Positions 46,401-58,000 of a DNA stretch of 64,000 bases are shown here, one piece after another. The notes below the pieces were generated by a model. It saw only the letters and a list, made by a program, of their open reading frames with translations, did not search any database and had not been told where the DNA came from. The translations under genes were made by a program, and so were the position numbers. Source of the stretch: Euglena gracilis (Eukaryota > Euglenida > Euglenophyceae > Euglenales); contig CP154955.1 in NCBI GenBank assembly GCA_039621445.1, forward strand, positions 36,311,123 through 36,375,122. Direction: 5' to 3'. Positions within the stretch are counted from its first letter, which is position 1. The number at the start of each line of letters is the position of its first letter.

Positions 46401-46716
46401 AAGCCGCCCGAAAAAGTTTGATCCCCCCCCAGTGTAGAGCCCCCCCCCCCCAGATATAAAGCCTCCCCTGAGGGCCTTGAAATCCCGTCCAAATACAAAG
46501 CCGGGGGGGGCTTTATATTTGGGGGGAGTTGACTGTCCTTAAATGAGGACCATGGCTCGCAGTGATTTTTGGTATTCTGCCTACGCCATCAAGCATCAAT
46601 TGGGGACAGTTTTTTTTTTGCTGACAGCGTGGCTCTCTGCCAGCGATTGCATCTCCCGGTCTGCGCAGGAGAATGGACCCGAAGAAGCTGCAGCCAAGAA
46701 AGAAAAGCAAGGTCAA

Positions 46717-46775
<59 letters not shown>

Positions 46776-48972
46776 CACACTGGTGCACAGGATTTAGCTC
46801 TCCCTTCCTCCCTTGTCTCTGTTTTGAATTGTTGTTGCTAGAGGATGCCTCTGTCAACGAGCTGTGGTGCTCGTCGGTGTGGGAGGGTTTTTAAATTTCT
46901 CAAATTGGCAGCCCCGAGGTTGGAGATGTTTGGGATATTTGCATCCTTTTTCACCACTGTACTTTTTCCAGATCCTCAATCCGTGGGCACAGGTTTTTGA
47001 GAATTGGGCCTCCTTATGGAAGTTGGAGGTATTTGGATTGAAACTGTTTTCGATTATCGAGGCAGTGACCAGCGTAGGCTCGGCACCGTCGAATAAAGGC
47101 AAAAGAGGTCATCCTTTTGCGCTGTGTTCTTGTTTTGTATTCTGGACTTTGGATGCATGTCATAAGCATTCACATCGTTCGTGCATTGCATTCCTTTTTC
47201 TTTCCTTGTTCTTTGTTCATGGTAAGACATAGGAACAAGGGTGAGATGGCAATTAGATTGCAGAAAGTTTGAGGTCTTTTAGAGGTGATCTCATACATAA
47301 TATTAAAAAGCCTCTAAAAGGCCCAGCTCATCACCTTTGCACAGACTATTCGGCCTTGTACAATGAAGTCTGGGAACGGCTTTCTTTGTCGTATGGAACG
47401 GACGTCGTTGGGCGTGAGCAGGAGAAGAGTGAAATCTTACAGTGGATGAAGGGTGCCCTTGCTGAGGTGTGCCCATTTGTGCAGGAAGCCCAAAATATTG
47501 CATTTAGTCGATAATGATGATGAATGATGCTTTAGTTCTGTCAACTGGAAGTGTAATTTTTTTCATTTGAAAAAATAGTTGCCATTTTTTTGCTTGTCTT
47601 GGAGGTTTGCCACTTCAGTGGGTTTTATATCAAGCAATGCTGTCGTGTGCTCAGGGAAGCCCAGTGCTCTACGTGTCTGGCATCGTTGGCTCGGGAAAGA
47701 CGCTAGTAGTTTGCGAGTGTGAGAAGGAGTTGAGAAAACTGCAGAGGCAGCAGAAGGTATTGTTTGCTTTTTTTTTTGCTTTCAGACTTCTTCTGCTCAG
47801 TGTTTGAGCAAGTGTTAGGCGGTCAACTTTGCCCTTAAGTTTTTAGGGTTTTTTTGCGCAATCACGCAAACGAAGAGACCTTTTTTTCTGTTCCATTTCT
47901 CTTCGCAAAAAGTGAGATTCACCCCCCTTTTTGTGTTTTTGGGTGTGCTAGCTGGTTTTTAGTGACCACAGGAATATGCCCCAAATCCTAACTTTTGCTT
48001 TTTTTTTCTTGGCTGATGGTACATTTTCGGCGGTCGACAGAGAAGATGTTTTGCAGCCCGTGTATCACTAAAAGCACGTGGAAAAAAAAGCAAAAGGGGG
48101 CTGATTGGCAGTTCCTGGGACCACTTTTTTTCCTCGGTGTTGGCAGCCTCGGAGCGTGCCCTCAACTTTTTCAAACCGTCGAACACCCCGTGAAAGAGAT
48201 TTCTCGGAAAGCCTCTTTTTGCCTTCCCCTGCACGAACTCTTGGACCTGGAGATGCGGGCCAGTGAAGGCAATCCATGGTGCACCGGTTTGGCAGGTTGG
48301 GAGGTCCGCACGTGGGGAGAGAGTTACAGGTGTTTTCGGAGTGACAGAACGACCGAGTGGTGAGGGCAGCGGGAAAGGGCTCTGGGAGCCGGTGGTGGAA
48401 GACGTGCAGAAGGATCTTTTTCAGGGTGCCTTTCAGGGAGAAGGAGATCTTTATTGTGGAAAACAAGGGGTACGTTGCCACTGAAGCAGTGTAAGCTCTT
48501 GCGCAGGTGCGCAAAGGAGTTAATGTGCCATTTTTTTCACCCCCAAATATGTTTGTTTCAGACTGAGTCATGTCACCCCCTGATTTTCACAGGAAATGAA
48601 GCGTCGGCTGGCAGGATCCGTTGCGGGAGATATTGTGGGGACATGTATTGAAGCAAAGCACAGGCAATACTTTTAACAGACACAGGAGCCCTTGCTTTCA
48701 CCGAAGTGTGGAGCACAAGCAAATACCTAAGCAAACCTAAGCCTTAGCAAATACTTTTTTCCTGCATCGTAGGGACAATGGGAAATGAGGAATTATATTT
48801 ATTTTGAAAGTCATTTACGCAATGGCGCAATTCAGTGAGATTTACACTCCTTTGCGCAATTGTGCAAGTGACTTTTTTTTTAGCCATTCTGCAAGTGACA
48901 CAGCTTCTGTGCTTTTCAGAAATGGATGCATTATTGGGTGCCATCTGCCATGTTCCCGTGTTTTCAACCCTG

Positions 48973-49011
<39 letters not shown>

Positions 49012-52000
49012 TCAGTCGTTCGACAGGAATGTCTTAAAGCCTGACAAACAAGGAGTCTTCGCAACCCCTTCTTTGGGCACCTCATTTACATGTCTTGAAA
49101 ATGTTGCACAAAAGAGCGCTTGTTCTGGTGTGTGAAATCAGATCGCAACTGTGTCACTCTTATGGACGAGAACTTATTCTACTTTCGGTTGTTGAGAAAT
49201 CCCTCTGTCGACCCGACCCCCTTTTCCAGAGTTAGTTCCGGGTGCTCACGGAGCCATTCATTCAGTTGTTTTTCTGGTCAGGGTCGTATGCTCTTGATTT
49301 GCACCACAAATCAAAACGTTGCCGCAGGCGGCGAAAGGGTGGAAGAATTCTAGACAACCCCCCCCCCTTAGTTGCACATGTTTTCATCCAAAATGGGGCA
49401 CAAAAAAACGACCCCAAAATGCCATAAAATTCGGAAACAGTTTAGATTGTGCAATTGCTCAAAGCAAGTCCACTTTTGTGATAAGCAAAGTGCGAAGGGG
49501 TTTTTTTTTGTTTGGCGGGAGGAAAATCTTGAAGTGCTGAAGTGTTGAAGTGCTGGGGCAGGGATTCTTGCCCCCCCCCCCCCCCAGCATTACAGCTAAA
49601 TCAAGGAATGAACCCCCCATCGGGGGAGGCCAAGTATTTGCGAGCCGCAGACCAGCCCCCCCCCTCTCCCTCCTGGGAATTTTCAGGCTGTGGTCTGTCC
49701 CCGGGACACCACCCAGTCGTCCCTGGCATCGATTACCCCTTGCGTGGTCTTGAGGGTGTGCAAGGAGGAGTCGGGCTGGTGAAACCAAACAAGCCCGTCG
49801 CCGACTTAGTGAGTGGGAAAAATTTCTGGTGGATAATTTTTTCCACCAAAGGCCACACCCAGTTCTTTGAGGAGGTAAACTGGTCTCTGTGGTATGGCTT
49901 TCTGGCTGCAGCGGTGAAGCAAAGGCTTGAGCGTGAATGTAAACTCGAAATCGGCGTTGCCTATGTGTCCATTTGCCTCAGGTGCCTGATTTCCATTTAT
50001 GCATTCACTTGACCATTGCCAGGGCCATCCAATGGGTGGGTGGGTGGTCGTTTTACGACTTGGTGTGCGTGGCCACTCGACCCATCTGGGGGGGTCGTGC
50101 CCCCCCCCCCCCCCCTTAACACGGATTTGGCTGATTATACGGGGCTTTGGGAAGTTGGGTGGTTGGGCAGTGTCGTGGGCGGGCTTTCAAGCGGGTTCAG
50201 TGGGTTTGGGCCCGAGACAAAAAACCCCCTGGGGTCACTAAGTGAATCTATGTTCCATTTCGTCAGCATCAACGCTTTACGTGACATTCGCGAGGCTAAT
50301 CAGTTCTATCGGGTGTTATGATAGGGTTTGCTTGAGATGCTTCGGTGCTGTTATAAATTTGCCAACTCTGTTGTCAGAACCCATTGGGATTTGGACTGCT
50401 TGTTTTTGTTTTCCGACAATCACAGCCAAGCTGAGAAGCTGAGAAGCGCCGTGTTGCCAGTTCACATCATTTTGATCCTGAACATCAAATGTCTTATATT
50501 TCTCGCAATTTTTATGATTGCAAGTTTATTTTCATCATCAGTGTTTTTTTTTCCCTTCTGCATTTCTCTGTTCTTGCTCATTGTTGTCCTCAGTGCCCTA
50601 AATGTCCTCAGTGTCTGTTATTAATGCATGCATTTTTGCTGTTTGCTACACAATTTCAAACCCTGGCTCTGGGACCGAGTGCTCCAAGTCTTGGGGAAAG
50701 AACCGCAGAAGCTCTCACCAAACAAGTTTGCCACCCTGCAAAGAGTGAACATTGCATCTCGTCGTCAATTTTCAAGTAGTTGATGTCCCAAATCAGGTTC
50801 CACACCTGAGCCAGTCTTTAGTCAAGACATATTTTTTTTCCCGAAACTGGAATCTTCCCTCTTGGGCGGCGCATATCGCACTCGAGAATTTTTGTGTTGG
50901 TGTGCGCTTTTGTGCACGTGGCAAGCAATTTTAATTTGGAGGGTCCGATCCAGGTTTTTGAACTCCTTAAGGCCGTCCCTCCGCTTGTTGATTTTCGCAA
51001 TTTTCCAATGGTGACGCGGGGGAATGGAACAAATTTGGTGTTTTTGACCGAGTTGTGAGACCCCCGGGTTTTACTTCCCTGAAATAAGAAGTTTGCCAAA
51101 AATACGCGAAAACCCCAGTATTTACACACCCATTTCCTGCGTGACAACTGCCAGCGCCAGATGGTGTTGGGTGACAGGTCCACCTCTTTGCTTGCTTTTT
51201 GAAGCCCTGCGCATTGTGGAGGGTTTTGAAGTTGGTCACGAAAGGAGTGGAAATTCTCATGCAGCAAATAAAGTTGGTACAAATGGGCTATTCAAGAACT
51301 CTGACAGCAGTAAACCCCCCCCTCCAATTAGAAGCCCCCCGGGGCTACTATTCGGTCAGTCTGTCGGAAAACCTGAGGGGGGGGGGGCTTCTAATTGGGT
51401 ACCCTTGCGTGGCCCAAAAAATCTTCGGCGCTTCGCGCCGGGTGTAAAAAGTCAGGCTTTTTGGACGTCTGTTGACGTGAAAATCACTCTGTTAAAATCT
51501 GGAAATCACTCTGGAATTATGTGCCAAGCGTCCTCTGTCCCAACCCTCTCTCCCCAAATGGTTCAAGAAACCAAAGGATTGCTAAGACTGTGGCAAGAGC
51601 CCGATCTACAGGGATTCCCTCTGATTCGTGGCACGAATAATCACGAATAATCACAAATCACCACGAATTTTGGATTTTTCGAAAATCACGAATAATCACG
51701 AATATCACGAATAACCACGAATGAGATTTTTTTCCTGGAAAATTTTTTAGTTTACAAATGAAGTCATTCAGCATTCGGAACTGTGCTTTATTTGTTTTTT
51801 AAAAAATTTCTTCTTTGGATTCTGACGATGAGGTTGAGGACCGCTTCACTGTTGCGCAACAACACTGGCCGCGAGCGACTTTGCTTTCTGCTTTTGTGAT
51901 GGATCATGTTTTCAGCCAAAAAGGGGTTTGTTTGGACAATGGAACGCTCACACAATGATGATGCATTGGTACATCGTTGGCAACTTTGTGTCCCCCCCCC

Positions 52001-55000
52001 CTTGTCCAACGACCGGGCTTGTCTGACGACTACCCCCTCCCCCGGTCAGAGATGATCTTTTTGTATACATATGATTTGGTTCCGCCAAAATTGCTAACAG
52101 TTGGCCAAAAACAGTCAAAAATGACCAAATGACCTGAAAATGGCCAAAGGTGGCCCAAAATGGCCAAAAACAAAAAAAAAATGGCAAAAGGGAAAAAATA
52201 CCAAAAGTCACCAAAAATCGCCCAAAGCGGCCAAAAGTGGGCCAAAGAGGGCCATGGCGTGGCCAACAGTTGCCAAAGGTGGCCAAAAGCGACCAATCAA
52301 GGCGAAAAGTGGTTAAAATGCCTGCCGGCATCCCAGCAGTCCATCATTTAGCTGAAAACCGGGCGGATTTTTGGAACCACGAATAATCACGAATAATCAC
52401 GAATAATCACGAATAATCACGAATAATCACGAATAATCACGAATCAGAAATGGCGGTCCCCACCACGAATGGGAGGGAAACCCTGCGATCTATGATGCAT
52501 TTGTGTGCTTGCAGTTTGCCAGCGCCTTGAATAAGTGCGGCTACCTGGGAGGGGTGCTGTTATTTGGATTTTTGGTGGGAAACCCCCTCATCAACTGAAG
52601 CCGAGGGGGGAGGTTTCTATTTGGGGGGTTGTTATTTGGGGGGGGGGCTTCTAATTGCGGGGGTTCAGTTGATGAGGGGGATAAAGCGCACAGGAGAATT
52701 GCCACAAGTAACCAGTTGATTTTGATTTCAAGCTCTCTGCATTGATGTTTAAGACCCTGTGACACCCACATAACAGCAAGAATCATGTCGGTGTGCGCAA
52801 ATTATGCAAATTGACAATGCACACATTTGCGCACACGAGCCAAATTAAGACCACCCAAGATCCATGTCAGTTTGTTTGGAGCTGGAAAATGAATTTGATG
52901 AAACGGCAGTTGTGGTTTTAAATTCCACAAAATTTTTCGCTTTTGAGGATTTCAAAACTGCATGCAAATACACACCTTCTAAACGTTGTGTTTGTGAAGT
53001 TGTACAAGTGGTTGGTTTGCGTAAATGTGCAACAATCTGTTTGCACATGTGCACAACCAACCATTGCACAATTTCACAAGGACACCAATTTGAGTGTGTA
53101 CATGTGCCCGATTTCACATTTACACAAATGGTTGGTGTGAGCATTTGCACGCACTGTTTTTGCAAATGCGCACACCAACGATTGAATTCTCACAATCTCA
53201 AGTCTTTTCAGGCGTAGTCTCACCCAGGTATTAAGTGGGTGATGGTTTTGTACAGGGTGAGGGGAGGGGGGTCCGACCCCCCCCCCCCAGTCAGACCCCC
53301 CCAGAGCCATGGGGGGGGGTCCAGGTACCCCTCCATAGAGCCAAAAAAAGAGAAATTTTTCTTCCCCGGCGCTTTGCGGGGCTGGAAGACTTATGTTTTT
53401 GTGATCTTTTTTTGTCAATTTGGAGAAAGAAATCACCTAAAAACACTATTTTTGGGCACTTTTTGAAGTCCCTCAGAAAATTTTCCGGCGCTTTATGCCG
53501 GTTCTTTTTTTTTTTTACCCAGGGGGGTCGACCTACCCCTCCCCCGGGAAGGGGCTTAAACCCCTTCGGCTGACCAACCAAACCAGATCCTATGAATCCC
53601 AGAAGGTTTATAAGTGGGGGGGGTTAGAGGACAGACAATATCCTGGGGGGGGGTCCGGTTTGAAGGGGAAAAAGTTGAGAATTTTTCACCCCGTGACAAA
53701 AATCTGAAAAGCAATTTCTTTCACAAGGTTTTCACCGGAAGCCTGAAAAAAAAATCAGAATTTATCCAACCCAGGAAATTTTCATTTTTCAACAAGAAAT
53801 GAAAATATAACAGGTATAGGTATAACAAAAACCAAGAATTCCAGAAAGTGGGAACAACCAACCGGGGGGCGTTAATTGCTCGGTTACTGAATTCTGTTCA
53901 CTGAAAACTCATGCTTTTTTTGGCCCAATTTAAAAACCCTCCATGGGAAGTTTTTTTTTGACCAAAATTTTTACCAAAGTCAAGAGCGGTCCACAAAAAT
54001 TTTTAGCAACCAACCCAGGGTCTTATACTGACATTTGCTGAATTTGAAATTTGATTCCCCTTCTGCAGCGATTCATTGTGTAACATAAGTCATGCATTGA
54101 ACAATAATTCATATTTATTTTTGAAAATAATAAAAACACCTAAAACAAGATGGCATATCACAAAGTTTTTCTTCAACAATGGATTCTAAGAAATCCGGGA
54201 GGAAAACGACACAGGGAAGAAAACCACACACGATCAGGACTTACCTTTTTTTAAAAGTGCTTTAGAAAACTCTAGAACGCCGACAGAAATGCCTTAAGTT
54301 TTTTTTTGGCCAAAATGCCTTAAAACGCCTGAAATTTTTCACTGTGCAAAATTTTTTAAAAAAAATGTTGAAAAATATGGGGGGGAAAGGAGGCCAACAG
54401 CAGGGGGAAAATGATTTTTGGCATCGCTGGAACATTGCCTATCCAAAAACATGTGTTTTTTGACTCTTTGATTTAGACTCTGTTCGATCCCTAGATCGTC
54501 CTTAGACTGCCCTTGGACTTGCACTTAAAAAAATAATGCCTTTAAATACCATACAATGCCTAAATGCTTTTCAAATGCCTAAATGAAACTTGTAAAAAAT
54601 GCCTTAAAATGCCTTAAACTTTGAAAGAAAAGTTGCCTGAAAAACACAATGTACACAATTTAAAAACAGGCATTAACATATATTTTTTTGATTCTGCAAA
54701 TTATGCAAATTTTCAGGATTTTGGATAGTGTTCAAAGAAAATGAACGTACAACTCGCTTCTTTCCCCACGATGTGGATTGGACCCAGTTTGCTCGTGCGG
54801 AAGCTGCAAAGTTCGGGGATTGTCCTCAAATGCTTAAGCGGCGTATCTCGCACTTTTCCTTTGTCAGTGTGAACATTTACCCAACCGACGTCTTTTTTAA
54901 ATGGCAACACTCAGCTCAAAACCCAAATTATGCAGTCAGGATGTGATCTGGGGTCCCAGGACGCGAAGATGGAAGCAGGGACTTTGAAAGTTAAGGTCCC

Positions 55001-58000
55001 TCTGCACCCACTGACTTGTCTTTATGGTGACCTGTCTCCTTCCTCTGTACTTGCTGATTTGTCTGGAGACAGTTTCCTGGGGGTGGGGCAGGTAGTTTTT
55101 GGTGGGGTCATTCTGGAATGTCCCAAAAAAATCTTGAGGTGTTCTCAGTTTTTGGGTGGGGTCTATCTTGGGCTTTGTTGCAAATTGGCGGGGTCTTTTG
55201 GGGGGCTATGGCATTTTCATTTTTGCACCTTTTTGCATTGTTTCTTTTTGAAGGTCTTCATGAGATTTCCTGCAAACTGCCACACACAAAACAAAGCAAA
55301 ACAAAACACAGAAATTTGCTCAACCTCCGCCAGTGTCTTATGGCGTGTGCCGTGGACCGTGTGCCTGAAAAAGGGCTGCGTTGGCTGTGATCCATCGCGC
55401 TGTTTTGATGACCTTTTCGGATCCAGAAAGCAGTCCGCCCTCTCGGCCACAGGGCGCTGGAGAAGCTCAGCGAGTACTTCACCCACAACATGAAGCGCCG
55501 CACGGTGCTGCTGCTCTTCGTGGACGAGGTGGATTTCCTGCTGAAGCGGGACATGAGGCCTGGGCGTTGCTTGAGCCATAGGGGACCACTGGGGTGGGGG
55601 ATTGGGGGGGAGTGGGTGCCTGAAAGGAGGCCTTCACAGACACAAACATAATTTGGACTAGAGGCAGAAACCAGAGCCAGACCAGAAAGAGAGATAAACG
55701 ACATGGCACAAACAACCTCAGTGCACACAAACAGGAGGTTGCTGATTTGTTGGGACCATGCCATTGCTCCAACCCCACCCCCTGGGGGTGACTGACTGGT
55801 TTTTGCCTGTCTGCCAGATTTGGTCGAAGGTGGCCGCCCGGGATTTTCCTTGATCAAAATCCATTGGTTTTGAACCCCTCCCTCACCAGGGGTCGGCCGG
55901 CAGTGGAATGGTTGGGACTTCCTGAATGGCCGAATGTTGGGGAGACGGCGCCCCGCCCGCAGCTGCTGTACAACCTGTTCCAGTGGCCCTGCGGACCCCA
56001 CTCGTACCTCCGCGTCCTCGCCGTCAGCAACGAGCTGGCCCTCGTGGACCGCTTCCAGAACAAGCTGCAGTCCCGGGCTGGGCACAAGCGGGTGCAGGTG
56101 TTGCCCATAGCCACGCAGGTTTCCTTTCCAGGCGTGGTTGACCTCACCCTCGGGGGTTGTCAGGGCAGGCACTCCAAAAGATCCCAATCTGACCCCTGCT
56201 CAGGGGGGGGGTTGGGCACATTGGCCAAAAGTGCCTGGCACTCAAGGTAAACCCCTCCCAAATATAAAGCCCCCCCTGGCTTTATATTTGGACGGGATTT
56301 CAAGACCCTCAGTGGGAGGGTTTTATATTTGGGGGGGGGGGGGCTTTATCTTTGGCGCGGGAATCAAACTTTTTCAAGGGGCCTCTGTGACCAATTTTAT
56401 GCCAACTTTTCGTTGTGTACCTCCTATTTTTCGCAGAAATGTGCAATTCTGATCCAAAATGGAGCATTTCTGGTGAAAAAAATGTTGTATCCACCCAAAA
56501 GTTTTCTCCTTTTTCCTGAATGACACCAGCGTCTGGCTCCACGTCGGGGGCGGGGAGAACAAGCCCTCTGGGGAGGTCTTTATATTTGGGGGGGGGCTTT
56601 ATATTTGGGGGGGGGTTACTCATCCAGAAAAGGTCCATTTTGGTTTTTTGTTTGTCCACTGCCAGTGAGACATGACCCCCAGCCTGTCCACGTTGGTTGG
56701 CCTTGGCACGCTTTAGCTGAAGGCCACTCCTTTCTGGTGCCAGAAGCCCAAACAATTGTTTCGGTCATCACGGAGAACAGCGAAGAGGACGGTCGCTGAA
56801 GAAATCGACCTCGAAAGGGCCCGATGGGTCTGCTCGCCGCCAATTAGAAGCCCTCCTCCCTATTTGGCTTGGTTGTGTCTGTTCCAGTGTGTTGGATTCT
56901 GGGGACGGGATGAGTGAGGGTTGTTTGCTCTTGGACGTCTTCTAGTGCTGCGCCTCTTCCGCCTTGCAGTTCAACGCCTACACCACGCCGTCCCTGGAAG
57001 CGATTCTGAGGGCCCGCCTGACGGGGTGCAGGGACGACGTCATCACGGAGCGGGCGCTAAAGTGGACGTCCACAAAAATCGGTCTGCATGCGCCGTCTCT
57101 CAGTGACCTACAACCCTCCTTCCTGACCACCTGTCTGCCGGCTTGTCGATAAAGCGAAGATCTACACCGATCCAAGGGTGCTTGGTCCCCCCCCCCGCTA
57201 CGCGCATACTCTGGTAGAAGTGGCGATCTTCTTCTTTTTTTTTTGGCTGAAACGGTTGATAATTTTTTGTGAGTTTTTTCCGCTGTTTTGGATGGTTTGC
57301 GTTTTGGGTTATGTGTGCCTCTTTAATTTGGATGGTTTAAGGTTGTTGACGAGGTCCCCAGACTTTTCAAGGAAGAGAAATGGGGAAATCCCCACTCCAT
57401 GTCCTTTGTGATTGCTTTCGGCGGTTCCATGGTGCAAAAAGCCAGACCGCTCCATTGGCGTCTGACTGTCCCTGTTCTCTGCGCCTCAAATGAACCCAAC
57501 TGAACAGCTCTTGCCTCCCCACTACAACTGAACGCCTACGAGCCCAGGATCTCACTTTGCCTTTTCCTTTGCCTTGCAGGCAGCTGTGCCGGCGACGCTC
57601 GGAAGGCGTTGCAGATTTGCAGCTCGGCCATCTCGGAGGCAGGGGAGACGGCTCAAAAGGAAGATCGGATGGTGACGGTTGATATCCCTGACGTTCAGCG
57701 TGCTGCTGCGGTGAGTGCGTGCGTGAGCGCGTCCAAGCATGCGCACGCGTGTGCGTGCGTGCATGTCTGCATGTTCAATTTATTGTGCTGTTCATTGTTG
57801 CACAAGTGCAGTGTGGTTTCATCATATTTTGGCATATGGATATTAAGCTGTCCCAAAATGTGTGCCAGTTTTGACCACCCTTGGGGCTGGGTGGGTTTTG
57901 GAGAGTGGATGGGCGGGTTTGGGTTCTGAGCTTAAACTGAAGAGGGGTTTGGCCACCAGGCCAGCAGCAGCCTGCCTCAAATTGAGTCCAGCATCGAATT

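Larger units (their letters stand above)
25307..47343. repeat. Duplicated block, copy B
   Basis: Second copy of bases 1-22044, in the same orientation. It joins to unique sequence on both sides: 22058-25306 upstream, carrying the earlier PIGQ exons, and 47344 onward, carrying the rest of ORC1. Both genes that copy A breaks are therefore continuous here, so copy B is the better representation of the locus. One exception is the first SET exon, where copy B carries a -1/+1 pair of indels relative to copy A. Confidence 0.95.
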
